Positions 8,792-18,020 of a stretch of 64,000 bases of DNA are shown one piece after another (the stretch's first letter is position 1; each line of letters starts with the position of its first letter). The stretch is taken from assembly GCF_036248255.1 (NCBI RefSeq), contig NZ_CP109178.1, positions 1,984,001 to 2,048,000 on the forward strand. Reading direction: 5' to 3'. A program made the translations under genes and the position numbers. Under the pieces are notes generated by a model. That model was not told where the DNA came from. It saw nothing but the letters and a program-made list of their open reading frames with translations, and made no database searches. The DNA is from Streptomyces sp. NBC_01717. Lineage in GTDB: Bacteria > Actinomycetota > Actinomycetes > Streptomycetales > Streptomycetaceae.

Positions 8792-9229
8792 ATGCCATTT
8801 TTCACCGCCATCCGCGGCCGTGCCCGTCAGTTCACCCTCGCCACGAGCATCGTCGTCGCCGTCGGCGCCGGCGTCCTGGCCCCCGCCGCCATCGCCCTCT
8901 CATCCCGGCCCGGAACACCCACAGCAGGAGTGACAGCCGTGGCCGACACCCGTGGCATCGACACGACGCACGACCATGCCTTCGCGTTCGAGATGGTCGA
9001 CGCCGACGCGGTCCCCGTAGGGAACCAGAACGTCAGGGTCTGCACGGATACCAAGACCGTCGTCCCCTTCACCCATGCGCCCGAGACCGTGCTCCTCCCC
9101 ACCGACCGCGGTGGCAAGGGGACGCATCCTGCCGGAGACGGCGGTGGCATCGGTGCAGGTGACGGGTGCACCGAAGCCGACTGCGGGGGCGAGCACCGGC
9201 ACGAACGGCGGCACGGGGGTGCGGGCTGA
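8792..9229 (+). CDS. Small secreted protein, unknown function, possibly frameshifted
   Basis: A 145-aa product with a signal peptide: basic RGRARQF, then a hydrophobic stretch to about residue 37. The mature part has no family I recognise. ATG 8792 follows AGGAAGG. The last 35 residues are low-complexity (GDGGGIGAGDG, then EHRHERRH) and do not resemble a natural C-terminus. Removing one G from the GGGG run at 9118-9121 would switch to a frame reading KGRILPETAVASVQVTG, which looks more like protein but then stays open into the convergent regulator gene. Either a decayed gene, a sequencing slip, or a genuine short secreted protein. Confidence 0.5.
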   Translation: MPFFTAIRGRARQFTLATSIVVAVGAGVLAPAAIALSSRPGTPTAGVTAVADTRGIDTTHDHAFAFEMVDADAVPVGNQNVRVCTDTKTVVPFTHAPETVLLPTDRGGKGTHPAGDGGGIGAGDGCTEADCGGEHRHERRHGGAG

Positions 9230-9309
9230 ACACACCGCGGGTGACTCGCCGGCCGACGGCAAGATCTTTGAGTTCGGTCCGGGAGCGAGCGTCGGTATGA
9301 CCGCGCCCG

Positions 9310-10314
9310 CTACACCCAGCCCCGGCGAGCGGCCTGCCATGCCAGTTGCATGCGTGTTGCGGCGTCGGCGAACGTCATCAGCTGCTGGATGTGGCGTTGG
9401 ACCGTGCGTCGGCTCAGGCCCATCTGGGAGGCGATCGCCTTGTCCGCGACACCTGCGACGAGCAGGGAGAGCAGCCGTCGGTCCGTTGCTGAGAGGGGGT
9501 CGGCGCCGACTACTCCGTCGGTGCCGCTGACCGTTCCTGAATCGTCGACGTGCAGGGGGACGGCATCGTCCCAGTAGCGCTCGAAGAGCGCGACGAGCGC
9601 CGCCAGCAGGCTGCTGTCGCGTACCAGGGCCGTGGTGGGTTCCTCAGGGCTGCCGTACGGGCCTCCCGGCACGAGGGGGCAGATCGCGATGGCGCGGTCG
9701 GACACGGCGAGGCGCAGCGGCAAGTGGGGGACGGCGCGGGCGACTTCACCTGCCCGTACCCCCTCGATAACGTTGTCCACGGCCCCCTCGTCGTCGAAGA
9801 ACGCCTTCTCGTAGAGGACGCGATAGCGCACACCCCGCGCGAGGGCGTCGAACTCCTCGCTGTTGCTGCCCGAGGGCATGGCCACGTACTGCGCCTTGCA
9901 GAACCAGAGCATCTCGTCGCGGGTGTCCGCCTGGATGCGGCGCAGGTGCTGGCGCAGCGCGTCCGCCCCGGTGATCACCTCGATGAGCTGGTCGGCGTCG
10001 CTGCGGCGCATGGTGTCCCGGTAGATCTCCAGCAGTCCGGTGGCCGTGGCGCGGGCATGGTCGAGGGCGTCGGCCTGCTGTTTGAGCCGGGGCATGAGGG
10101 CCACGTCGGGAGGCGTTGCGCGGTACTGCCTCGGCACCGCGTCGGTGTGGCTGGCCAGTCCCTTGGCGGTCAGTGCCGTGAGTGTCTGTTCGGCGTCCGT
10201 GGTGTCGAGACCGGCTCGTACCGCGAAGTCGTGCGCCGAAGCCCGGCCCATCGTCACCAGAATCCGGTAGGCGGACTCCTCGGCATCGCTGACTCCGGCG
10301 GCTTCCAGTGTCAC
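9310..10314 (-). CDS. TrmB/LuxR-type transcriptional regulator
   Basis: Regulator of 334 aa in a layout common in Streptomyces: an N-terminal TrmB-like winged helix (about residues 8-70), a central phospholipase-D-like sensor region, and a C-terminal LuxR helix-turn-helix (ATDRRLLSLLVAGVADKAIA to SRRTVQRHIQQLM, about residues 275-320). No receiver domain, so it is not a two-component regulator. The start is GTG 10314 with AAGGAG seven bases upstream. No adjacent structural gene indicates its target. Its 3' end converges with the small secreted protein gene. Confidence 0.88.
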   Translation of the reverse strand: MTLEAAGVSDAEESAYRILVTMGRASAHDFAVRAGLDTTDAEQTLTALTAKGLASHTDAVPRQYRATPPDVALMPRLKQQADALDHARATATGLLEIYRDTMRRSDADQLIEVITGADALRQHLRRIQADTRDEMLWFCKAQYVAMPSGSNSEEFDALARGVRYRVLYEKAFFDDEGAVDNVIEGVRAGEVARAVPHLPLRLAVSDRAIAICPLVPGGPYGSPEEPTTALVRDSSLLAALVALFERYWDDAVPLHVDDSGTVSGTDGVVGADPLSATDRRLLSLLVAGVADKAIASQMGLSRRTVQRHIQQLMTFADAATRMQLAWQAARRGWV

Positions 10315-10699
10315 GGTGTTCTCCTTGATGCCACCCGTCCAACAGTTGAATACCGTACTACACCCCTCCAGTGCGGCGGGAGGTGTGCGGGCATGTTCAA
10401 CGGCCGCGTACCTGCCATGTACAGGGGGGCTGACGTGACTACCCTCCGTGCAGGGAGGCGTGCACTACGGTCTGCCGGACGCTGGGGCCGGTTGGGTGGC
10501 GAGTGCGGGCACCGCGGAGGACGCAGCGAGGCGGATCGGTCTCATCCGTTCGGCACCTTTCCATGAATGCACGGCAATTGTTCATGCGGTGCTGCACAGA
10601 ATCCGGTGACGGCGGGCGCAGTGTCACCGATTATCGGTGGCGCAGGTGGGACATGTCGCAACCGCGCCATCGTGAGCAGGCCGGCATCCCCGGACGGCG
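10315..10699. other. Intergenic, small inverted repeat only
   Basis: About 385 bases between the regulator start and the MFS transporter stop. CACCGA/TCGGTG arms with a TTA loop at 10625-10639 could be a weak terminator for the MFS gene. No coding sequence is seen. Confidence 0.4.
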
Positions 10700-11962
10700 C
10701 TAGCCGCCTTGCACCGGATCCGCGCCGGAAGACTTCTCCTTTCCCTTCTGCCGGGCGGCGTGCACGAGCCCATCCGGCCCGATGGCAACGTCCTGGCGGG
10801 AGCCCGGCAGCGCCCCGCTCTCAAGGGTCGGGATCATGAAGCGCGCCGCGCCGGCCAGGACTCCGGCCAGCAAGAAGCCCCACGCATAGCCGGCCGAGCC
10901 GATGAGCCCGCCCAGCAGCGGCGGCGTCAGCGATGCGGCGAGATTCTGGCCGGTGTTCTGGACGCCCATGGCGCGTCCCGACCAGGAGCGCCCCGCGAGC
11001 TCGGCGGTGGCGGTGAAGGCCAGGCCGTTGGTGCTTGCGGTGATACCGCAGGCGACGATCATGGCGAGATCCGTCACCGGCGAGGGCCAGAGGGCGCCCA
11101 GCGCAGTCGCGCCCATGACGACGGCGATGCACACGGACAGCTGCCGCATCGGCCGCACCCGGCTGCCGACCCGGTCGGACCAACGGCCCGCCACGACACG
11201 CGAGACAGCCCCCAGCACCTGCGACACCACCAGGAGTTGACCTGCGTGCACGGCGCTCCAGCCCCGGACGTCGATCAGGAACACCATCGCGAAGGCGTTC
11301 GCCGCGAACTGTGGAACGCACAGCAGCGCACTGGACGCATGGATGCGCCACAGGCTGGAGTGACGGTAGGGGTTGGCGGCCGGCTCCTGCGCCGCGGACT
11401 GCACGGTGCGGGGCGGATCCGAGGCCAGCGAGCCGACGAGCACGGCGACGACACCGCACAACGCCGCACAGAACAAGACGGTCCCCTTCACGCCACTGCG
11501 CGCGGCGAGCGTGGGGACGATCAGAGCGGCAATGCCCATGCCCAGCGGGGTCGATGTCTGCCGGATTCCCATGGCGAGCCCGCGCTCGCGGGCGGAGAAC
11601 CATCCGACGACGAGCCGCCCGCTGGCCGCGGAGACCGACGCGCTCGCCGCCCCGGCCAGCGCCAGGAGCACACCCAGGGGAACCAGACCGTTCACCACAC
11701 CCCCCAGGGAGAGGAGGACGGTTGTCATGGCCAGACCGGAGGTGATGACGCCTCGCTCACCAAAACGGTCGGCCAGGGCTCCCCAGGCGACGAGGGTCAA
11801 CACGAGGCCGACGGTCGGGCAGGCGATCAGCAATCCGACTTGCCCGAGTGTCAGCCCGTTGTCGCGTCTCAACGTCTCCGAGGTGTACGGCAGCCCGTAG
11901 AGGAAAGTGCACGCGACCGTCTGCGCCGCGGTCCCGAGAGCCAGCATCATCCAACGGCGCAC
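10700..11962 (-). CDS. MFS transporter
   Basis: Major facilitator superfamily permease, about 420 aa with 12 predicted membrane helices. The family loop 2-3 motif is visible as GALADRFGERGVI and its repeat-half counterpart as RWSDRVGSRVRP. The GTG at 11962 was chosen for its GGGGAGG site; a longer frame with an ATG upstream lacks one. The C-terminal 40 residues are hydrophilic. Substrate unknown; the sequence style is that of cyanate/nitrate or oxalate-type MFS families, but I see nothing decisive. No co-transcribed gene. Confidence 0.9.
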   Translation of the reverse strand: MRRWMMLALGTAAQTVACTFLYGLPYTSETLRRDNGLTLGQVGLLIACPTVGLVLTLVAWGALADRFGERGVITSGLAMTTVLLSLGGVVNGLVPLGVLLALAGAASASVSAASGRLVVGWFSARERGLAMGIRQTSTPLGMGIAALIVPTLAARSGVKGTVLFCAALCGVVAVLVGSLASDPPRTVQSAAQEPAANPYRHSSLWRIHASSALLCVPQFAANAFAMVFLIDVRGWSAVHAGQLLVVSQVLGAVSRVVAGRWSDRVGSRVRPMRQLSVCIAVVMGATALGALWPSPVTDLAMIVACGITASTNGLAFTATAELAGRSWSGRAMGVQNTGQNLAASLTPPLLGGLIGSAGYAWGFLLAGVLAGAARFMIPTLESGALPGSRQDVAIGPDGLVHAARQKGKEKSSGADPVQGG

Positions 11963-12279
11963 AGCAGTCCTCCCCGGTGTGTGTGGGTTACAACTATGAC
12001 AGCGAATCCATAATGCAAGACACTCCATCTCGCATAATGAGCAGCTCTTGGACGCCTCAGGGGTGGGCAGGTCGCCGCCACACCACCGCCCCCGCGGCCG
12101 TCAAGCCCTCCGCCCACGGCGACCTCACGGAAGCGTGCCGGCGCCGCGTGCCGCAAAGACCCCTTGGAGGGCCGTCCTGAAGCGTCGACGAATCGAGGCA
12201 ACTCGAATAACCATTCGATAAAATGCTCAGTAGGAGCGCGCATCATCGAACGTGGGGAGACCGTCGACAAGGAGTGGCA
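11963..12279. other. Divergent promoter region
   Basis: About 320 bases between the MFS gene and the baeRF2-like gene. Two copies of CATAATG-like sequence occur near 12010 and 12034, and the region is AT-richer than its surroundings. No gene seen. Confidence 0.4.
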
Positions 12280-13377
12280 ATGAGGCTGTCGTTCCTGGAG
12301 CCCCTTTACGCGGAGCCCGGCCCGTTCGCCTCCGTGTATCTGGACACTTCGCGTGACGTCGAGCATCCGGAACGGGCGATCGCGCTGCGCTGGCAGCGGC
12401 TGCGGGACCGCCTGACCCGTCAAGGCGCGGATCGGTCCCTGCTCAAGGTGCTGGAGGAGGTGGTCGGCGCCGATACGGCGATACCGGGGATGCACGGGCA
12501 GGCCATCTTCGCCGCGCACGGGGCGCTCGTACTGGACGGGGAGCTGCCCAGGCCGCCGGCGCACGACTCCGCGCGCTACGGCACGCTGCCGGACGCGATG
12601 CCCCTGGTCACCCAGCACGTCCCGGAGATCCCCTACCTGGCCGTGACCGTGCACTACGGCGGACTGCCGACCGCCGAGACCCATGGCTGGGTGACGCTGG
12701 ACGCGGAGACCGGGACCTGGCCGGCATCCAACGTCACCCCGGGTGAGCGGCTGCACCTCAGGGTCGCGGTGGCCACCTGGCACCGCACCGCGGTCCGGCT
12801 GGGCCATCAACTGGACGAATGGGCGCGCCGCGTCCACGCCGACGCGGTCGTCATGGGCGGGGACAAGTGGGCGTCCAACGTACTGATCCGCCGCCTCCCG
12901 CACGCCCTGCGGGACAGGGTCGTACGCGTAGGGGGTCCCACGGCGACGGACACCGGACGCGCCCTCCTGGAGCCGCAGCTGAACACCGTCTTCCACGGCC
13001 GCATGGCCGCGCACGACCGGGCGCTCGTGGACATCTTCATCGGCCGGCACGCACTGCACGGGGCCGCGACGGAGGGGTTGTCCGCCACCGTCGCCGCCCT
13101 CCAGCGCGGCCAGGTCGCCGCGTTGCTGCTCAACCACCCGCCCGGCCGCTCCCTGCGGCTCTGGGCGGGCCCCCAGCCCACCCTGCTCACCCTGACCGAG
13201 GAGGAGCTGATCTCCTTCGGCGTGCGGGCACCCCGCGAGGAACGCGCCGACGAGGCCCTGGTGCGGACCCTTGTTGGCACCAGTGCCGAACTGGTCGTCG
13301 TACCGGAGAGCGAGCTGCCGCTGGACGAGGGTGTGGGCGCGCTGCTTCGGTACGCCGACCTGGGGACGCCGTCCTGA
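12280..13377 (+). CDS. baeRF family 2-like (bacterial eRF1-related) protein
   Basis: A 365-aa protein resembling the bacterial archaeo-eukaryotic release factor families (baeRF2, related to the Vms1/ANKZF1 tRNA-hydrolase fold). Visible hallmarks are the start MRLSFLEPLYAEPGPFASVY, the segment VVMGGDKWASN in the middle domain, and the end GVGALLRYADLG. Known relatives are proposed to act on stalled ribosomes or tRNA; the function of family 2 is not established. ATG 12280 has AAGGAG five bases upstream, so the open frame before it is not used. The gene is followed 126 bp later, same strand, by a THEP1-like NTPase gene. Confidence 0.75.
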   Translation: MRLSFLEPLYAEPGPFASVYLDTSRDVEHPERAIALRWQRLRDRLTRQGADRSLLKVLEEVVGADTAIPGMHGQAIFAAHGALVLDGELPRPPAHDSARYGTLPDAMPLVTQHVPEIPYLAVTVHYGGLPTAETHGWVTLDAETGTWPASNVTPGERLHLRVAVATWHRTAVRLGHQLDEWARRVHADAVVMGGDKWASNVLIRRLPHALRDRVVRVGGPTATDTGRALLEPQLNTVFHGRMAAHDRALVDIFIGRHALHGAATEGLSATVAALQRGQVAALLLNHPPGRSLRLWAGPQPTLLTLTEEELISFGVRAPREERADEALVRTLVGTSAELVVVPESELPLDEGVGALLRYADLGTPS

Positions 13378-13503
13378 CGGCGATGAACGCGTACGCGGTT
13401 CGGAGCCCGGCCGGCCGTGTTGAGGAAGCCGCTCGGACACGGCGTACGGGCGAAAGAAGGAGCGGCGTTTCCCGTACTGCCAACGCCTGAAACGGAGTAC
13501 GAC

Positions 13504-14034
13504 ATGCCGACAAGGGTCCTGCTGGAGGGACGCCCCGGGGTTGGGAAGACAACCGCAATCCGCCGACTGGCTGCGCTTCTGCACGGCCGTGACATCGTCG
13601 GCTTCACCACGGAGGAGATCCGGCAAGGCGGCGCCCGGGTCGGCTTCGCTCTGGAGACAGCAGCGGGACACCGTGCCGTGCTCGCCCATGTCGGCTTCCC
13701 GGGGCCGCCGAAGGTGGGGCGCTACGGCGTCGACCTGGGCGTCATGGACCGGTTGGCGCTGCCGGCGCTGATGGCGGCTTCGGCGGATCCTGTCCCCGGG
13801 CAGCTTGTGCTCATCGACGAGCTCGGGCGGATGGAGTTGGCCTCTGCCTCGTTCAGGGAGGCCGTCCGGTCCGTCTTCGAGGCCGGCGTCGATGTGGTCG
13901 CGACCGTTCATGCGCACAGCGACCCGTTCACCGACGCCCTGAAACGGCGCGCCGACACCGAGCTCATCGCCGTGACCCGGGCGAACCGGCACTCTCTCCC
14001 CGACGGGCTGGCGGCACGGCTGGAGTACCGGTGA
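13504..14034 (+). CDS. THEP1-like nucleoside-triphosphatase
   Basis: P-loop NTPase of 176 aa similar to the THEP1/NTPase_1 family (YjjQ-independent, stand-alone nucleoside triphosphatases of archaea and some bacteria). Walker A is GRPGVGKTT (residues 9-17) and the Walker B region is VLIDELGRMEL (about 102-112), a family signature. The start ATG 13504 is behind CGGAG. Known members hydrolyse NTPs with broad specificity in vitro; the physiological role is unknown. It sits downstream of the baeRF2-like gene on the same strand and may be cotranscribed. Confidence 0.82.
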   Translation: MPTRVLLEGRPGVGKTTAIRRLAALLHGRDIVGFTTEEIRQGGARVGFALETAAGHRAVLAHVGFPGPPKVGRYGVDLGVMDRLALPALMAASADPVPGQLVLIDELGRMELASASFREAVRSVFEAGVDVVATVHAHSDPFTDALKRRADTELIAVTRANRHSLPDGLAARLEYR

Positions 14035-14393
14035 CGAGTTGGGTAATTCAGCGGAGCAACCACCGAAATCCAGTGGGAGTACCAGGAGTCGGACTGTTGG
14101 ACTTCGGGTCGGGGAGGACGTGCCGGCGTCGCCTTGCCGCGTGGAGCGAGGCCGGAGTGCGGGACCGGTTACACGTCGTGCGGCCGGGCAGGCGGCACGC
14201 GAAGTACGCGGACGACGGGACAGGCGCGGAAGATCCGGAAAACCCGCTCCCCAACCGTCACTGCGATGGCTTACGCTGCGCCTGCGGCCGCGCCCTTCAC
14301 GTCGTCTTCACATGGACGGCATTCGGGTGTCGCGCGGCCCGACTCATCGCCCGGTCTGTCCACCGGGCTTCTCTGTGGGGGGTACGAATCAAC
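14035..14393. other. Intergenic, no gene seen
   Basis: About 360 bases before the secreted propeller protein. The reading frame of that gene is open through this stretch, but the composition and lack of a start signal argue it is leader and promoter DNA. Confidence 0.5.
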
Positions 14394-16367
14394 GTGCGCA
14401 TGCGCACCGTAGCGACCGCGCTCGCGGTCCTCTTCAGCTCGACGGCCCTGGCCGCGGGCACCGTGGGTCCTGCTGCGGCGGACTCCAGCACGGCCCTGTC
14501 GATCTCCTCGTACGGCGACATCGCCGTGGACGGTGTCCACAAGCGGGTGTACATCAGCGATCCGGCCGGCAACAAGGTCGTCGTCACCGACTACGCGGGC
14601 AAGCTCGTGGCGACCGTCCCTGATCTCTCCGGGGTGCGGGACCTTGCGATCACGCCCGACTCCCGTACCGTCTACGCAGCTGTCCCGGGTGAGGACGCCG
14701 TCGTGGCCATCGAGACGTCCACCTCGACCACGGCCGCACGCTACTCGACCGGCGAGAACACCGACCCGCAGACCCTGGCGGTCGCGGGCGGCCGGGTCTG
14801 GTTCATGTACGGGCAACAGCCGTCGCACCACCTGGGATCGTTCGACCCTGCGCAGAGCACCCCCGAGATGGTTCTTGACCAACTCCCCGACCTGGGCTTC
14901 TACGACGCCCCCGAGTTGGAGTCGGCCGGGAGCACTCTCGTGATCGGTATCCACGGCACCTGGTCGGGTCTCGCCGTGTACGACGTGTCTTCCGGAACAC
15001 CCGTGCTCCGCAAGCAGGGCATGCCGGCCGAGGCCGCGAACTACATGAACGACTTCGCGCTCAGCGCCGACGCCAAGCAGATCGTCGCCGCCTCCGGCGA
15101 ATCGCCCTACGCGGCGACCGCGATCAATACCGATGACCTCAGCCGCACCGGCGGCTACCCGGTCGAGGCGGGCAACCCCAACTCCGCCGCGATCGCACCG
15201 GACGGGACGATCGCTCTGTCCACGTTCAGTTGGTACGACAAGGACATCTTCATCTTCAAGCCGGGCGCGAAGACGCCCTACCGCACTTATACGTACGACT
15301 TGAACACATCGGGCGGCGACACCATCGCCGGCCAAGGGCTCACCTGGGCCCCTGATGGAAGCAAGCTGTTCGCCATCGCGTCCGGCAACAGCGGTACCTA
15401 TCTGCGTGTGCTCGACAACGCCACTCGCTACCCGGTCAAGGCGAGCGTTTCCGCACCGGCCAAGGCGACCCGCGGCAAGAAGCTCAGTGCCACCGGCAAG
15501 CTGACCTCCGACAAGTCCTTCCCGTCCGGTTCGACGGTCACCATCACCCGCACCGACATCGACTCGCCCAAGGGGAAGTCGCTGGGTACGAGGACGGTCA
15601 GTTCCTCCGGCACGTTCTCCTTCACGGACGTACCGCCCGCCGGCGGCAACGTCACCTACACCGCGCAGTACGGTGGCGATGCCACCCACGCACCGGCGTC
15701 GGGCAAGGACACGGTCGCCGTGTCGCGCACCGCCACCTCCCTCACCCTCAACCACAACGGCTCGCTGTACTCCTACGGCACCGATGTCTCGTTCACCGCG
15801 CACCTCGGATCCACGTACAAGAACCGCACCGTCGAGCTGTGGGTGAACCCGTTCGGCTCGGACAAGCCGAACAAGCTCGTGAAAACGGGCAAGGTCAGTT
15901 CCAAGGGCAACTTGTCCACCACGGTGGACATGACCCGGGACACCACGGTCACGGCGGTCTTCGCCGGTGACGCCCGCTCGGCCTCCAAGACGGTGAAGGC
16001 CACGGCCTACGCCAAGGTGAAGGTCTCGACCTCCGTCTCCAAGCAGTACAAGACGGCGAAGATCGGCTCCACGTCGTACGCGTACTTCCACAAGAAGACC
16101 AACCCGGTCTTCACCACGACCATGACGTACTACAAGAACCGCTCGCACAGGCTGAACCTGGAGATCTACTACCAGGGCAAGTGGTACGACGCGGGCTCGC
16201 AGTACTTCAAGCTCGGGACCAACGGCAAGTCCGTCGTGACGCTGACCGGCACGCACGACACCGGCTACCGGATGCGCATGCGCGCCTCGTACATCAACGG
16301 CTCGTCCGGCGACAACGTGAACTCCACCACCTACGGCGCCTGGAAGTACTTCTACTTCACGAAGTAA
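14394..16367 (+). CDS. Secreted YVTN-type beta-propeller protein with Ig-like repeats
   Basis: Exported protein of about 657 aa. A signal peptide (residues 1 to about 30, ending near AAAD) is followed by a seven-bladed-propeller-like region with YVTN/YncE features (HKRVYISDPAGNKVVVTD, then VYAAVPGEDAVVAI) to about residue 340. Two bacterial Ig-like domains come next (about 345-435 and 440-525), then a Lys/Tyr-rich C-terminal domain (about 530-657) ending KYFYFTK. GTG 14394 follows a GGGGGG run; upstream frame excluded because the signal peptide begins here. Likely a cell-surface or matrix protein; no enzymatic motif seen. A strong terminator follows. Confidence 0.82.
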   Translation: MRMRTVATALAVLFSSTALAAGTVGPAAADSSTALSISSYGDIAVDGVHKRVYISDPAGNKVVVTDYAGKLVATVPDLSGVRDLAITPDSRTVYAAVPGEDAVVAIETSTSTTAARYSTGENTDPQTLAVAGGRVWFMYGQQPSHHLGSFDPAQSTPEMVLDQLPDLGFYDAPELESAGSTLVIGIHGTWSGLAVYDVSSGTPVLRKQGMPAEAANYMNDFALSADAKQIVAASGESPYAATAINTDDLSRTGGYPVEAGNPNSAAIAPDGTIALSTFSWYDKDIFIFKPGAKTPYRTYTYDLNTSGGDTIAGQGLTWAPDGSKLFAIASGNSGTYLRVLDNATRYPVKASVSAPAKATRGKKLSATGKLTSDKSFPSGSTVTITRTDIDSPKGKSLGTRTVSSSGTFSFTDVPPAGGNVTYTAQYGGDATHAPASGKDTVAVSRTATSLTLNHNGSLYSYGTDVSFTAHLGSTYKNRTVELWVNPFGSDKPNKLVKTGKVSSKGNLSTTVDMTRDTTVTAVFAGDARSASKTVKATAYAKVKVSTSVSKQYKTAKIGSTSYAYFHKKTNPVFTTTMTYYKNRSHRLNLEIYYQGKWYDAGSQYFKLGTNGKSVVTLTGTHDTGYRMRMRASYINGSSGDNVNSTTYGAWKYFYFTK

Positions 16368-16383
16368 TACGTCTCAGCAGTCA

Positions 16384-16415
16384 CGGAAGGGCCCCACGGA
16401 AGTGGGGCCCTTCCG
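16384..16415 (+). terminator. Strong intrinsic terminator
   Basis: A 14-bp perfect stem, CGGAAGGGCCCCAC (16384-16397) with GTGGGGCCCTTCCG (16402-16415), closed by a GGAA tetraloop and followed by CTTTA. It begins 17 bases after the stop codon of the secreted propeller gene. Confidence 0.9.
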
Positions 16416-16560
16416 CTTTATCACCACTTGGAAGAAGTGCTCCACGCGTTGCCGACACCCCGTCCACCACCGATCGGCGGGTCGAACGCGTGGGCCCGGA
16501 CGGGTCGGTGGATCGAGGTTCCGTGCCGAGCATGTCAATTTCCCGCATTGACCAGGGAAC

Positions 16561-16579
16561 TTAGGCATGCCTAACCTAA
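16561..16579. promoter_or_regulatory. Putative DmdR/IdeR iron box
   Basis: TTAGGCATGCCTAACCTAA matches the 19-bp DtxR-family iron box used by DmdR1 in Streptomyces (TTAGGTTAGGCTCACCTAA) at 14 of 19 positions, including both outer TTAGG/CCTAA arms. TTGACC at 16548-16553 would be the -35, and the -10 (TAACCT, 16572-16577) would lie inside the box, so an iron-loaded repressor would block this promoter. The CopD-like gene starts at 16617. Confidence 0.7.
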
Positions 16580-16616
16580 CTCGCCTGTATTTGTTCGCAC
16601 ACGAGGATGGCGAGCC

Positions 16617-17858
16617 ATGCCCCTGCCCAGTCAGTTCCCCCATGCCCTGCCGCTTTCCGCGGCGGCTCCGTCGACCCCGCTCGGTCCGTTCGAGGACAGC
16701 GCCGTGGCCTGGTCGACCTGGGTGACGCTCATGGGATTCGTCGGCGTAACCGTCCTGGCCCTGGTGTCCGCGGGCCCGGTCGCCCGCGCGATCGGATCGG
16801 ACACACTCACCGCGGTGACGGTGCGCCTGTCCCGACTGGCGGTTGTGCTAGGGGTCCTGGCCGCGCCGGCGGTGCTCGCCGGCCTCGCCCACAACGCATC
16901 GGAGGAGGGTGGCTACGACTTCGGCGCAGCATGGAACTCGCTGTACGACGGCAGCAACGCAGGCCGCCTGTCGGGACTGGAAGTGACCCTCGTCCTCGTC
17001 GGTGCCGCACTGATAGCTCCCCTGGCCGTCCGCAGAGTCGCGGCGAGACCGGCCCGGCAGTGGCTGCTTACGGCAGGACTGTGCGCGGGGGCGGTCGCGC
17101 TCGGTACGACCAAGTTCCCGGATGAGGTACCTGACGACTGGGGCCGCTCCAGTTTCGAGACGCTCATGTGGATGTTGCATCTGCTCGGCGGGGCGGTCTG
17201 GCTCGGCGGAGTGGCGGGCCTGGCGGTGCTCGCCCTTTCCCGCGTGGTCGCTCCGGCCGATCGAGGGGCCTTCTGGTCCCCTGTGATACGCCGCTTCTCC
17301 GCGGCCGCGATGAGCTGCGTAGCCGCCATCACACTGTCCGGGCTGTTCTTGTACTGGGGGCACGTCGACGGTCCCTCTCAGCTGTTCACGACGATGTACG
17401 GGCGCGTGCTCGGCGTGAAGATCCTTATCTTCGGCGCCCTGCTGCTTCTCGGCGTCTTCAACCAGTTCTGGCTGCACCCGCGTGTCGACGCACTGCGCGC
17501 CGCCGGTGACGAGCGCCCTCTGCGCAAGCTTCTCGTCCGGGAGTTCCCCGTCGTGATCACCGTCGAGGCGCTGCTCGGGATCGCGTTGCTGTTCGTCGCC
17601 CCCTTTCTTCATGGCTCGGCCCGTGATCAGGCATTCCAGGCTGACGTAGCCAAGCACTCCACGGTCGCGTTGGACGAGCTGCCAAAGATCGCTGACAAGG
17701 CGGTCAGCACGTCCACGTGGGTGTGGGGCACCACTGAGACCATCGCCGTCATCGCCGTCATGATCGTCGGTTACTGGATCTCCGGAACTATCGCCCGGCG
17801 CCGTACCATCGCCACATCCGCCACAGCAAGTAGCCCGGGCGATCTCGTCGAGGTGTGA
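16617..17858 (+). CDS. CopD-family membrane protein, likely iron-regulated
   Basis: Integral membrane protein of 413 aa with about nine hydrophobic segments, containing a CopD domain (copper resistance D; MLHLLGGAVWLGGVAGL near residue 186 with conserved His, then VIRRFSAAAM and LFLYWGHVDGPSQL). CopD proteins are thought to move copper across the membrane; some relatives associate with heme or oxidase assembly. ATG 16617 follows GAGGATGGCGAG. The iron box in its promoter is unusual for a copper gene and suggests expression under iron starvation. No CopC partner adjacent. The stop is followed by a bidirectional terminator. Confidence 0.82.
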   Translation: MPLPSQFPHALPLSAAAPSTPLGPFEDSAVAWSTWVTLMGFVGVTVLALVSAGPVARAIGSDTLTAVTVRLSRLAVVLGVLAAPAVLAGLAHNASEEGGYDFGAAWNSLYDGSNAGRLSGLEVTLVLVGAALIAPLAVRRVAARPARQWLLTAGLCAGAVALGTTKFPDEVPDDWGRSSFETLMWMLHLLGGAVWLGGVAGLAVLALSRVVAPADRGAFWSPVIRRFSAAAMSCVAAITLSGLFLYWGHVDGPSQLFTTMYGRVLGVKILIFGALLLLGVFNQFWLHPRVDALRAAGDERPLRKLLVREFPVVITVEALLGIALLFVAPFLHGSARDQAFQADVAKHSTVALDELPKIADKAVSTSTWVWGTTETIAVIAVMIVGYWISGTIARRRTIATSATASSPGDLVEV

Positions 17859-17976
17859 ATCCACGCCAACTGCCCTGCGGGCCGGGGGCCCTGGCGGGAT
17901 CGCGGCCGCTTCCAAGGTCTGCTCCCGCCGTCGTGATCAGCAGGTCGCCCAGCATCGCGTGCAGCTGCAGAATGCC

Positions 17977-18010
17977 GACGGGGTGCCCGAGACTGCTCGG
18001 GCACCCCGTC
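17977..18010. terminator. Bidirectional terminator
   Basis: A perfect 15-bp stem, GACGGGGTGCCCGAG (17977-17991) with CTCGGGCACCCCGTC (17996-18010), and a 4-base ACTG loop. It lies between the CopD gene (plus) and the Ig-domain fragment (minus), serving both. Confidence 0.88.
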
Positions 18011-18020
18011 ATGGGTCAGG

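Noticed and set aside
14271..16256. 661-codon minus-strand frame opposite the secreted propeller gene
   Set aside because: Shadow of a gene with signal peptide, domains and terminator on the plus strand.
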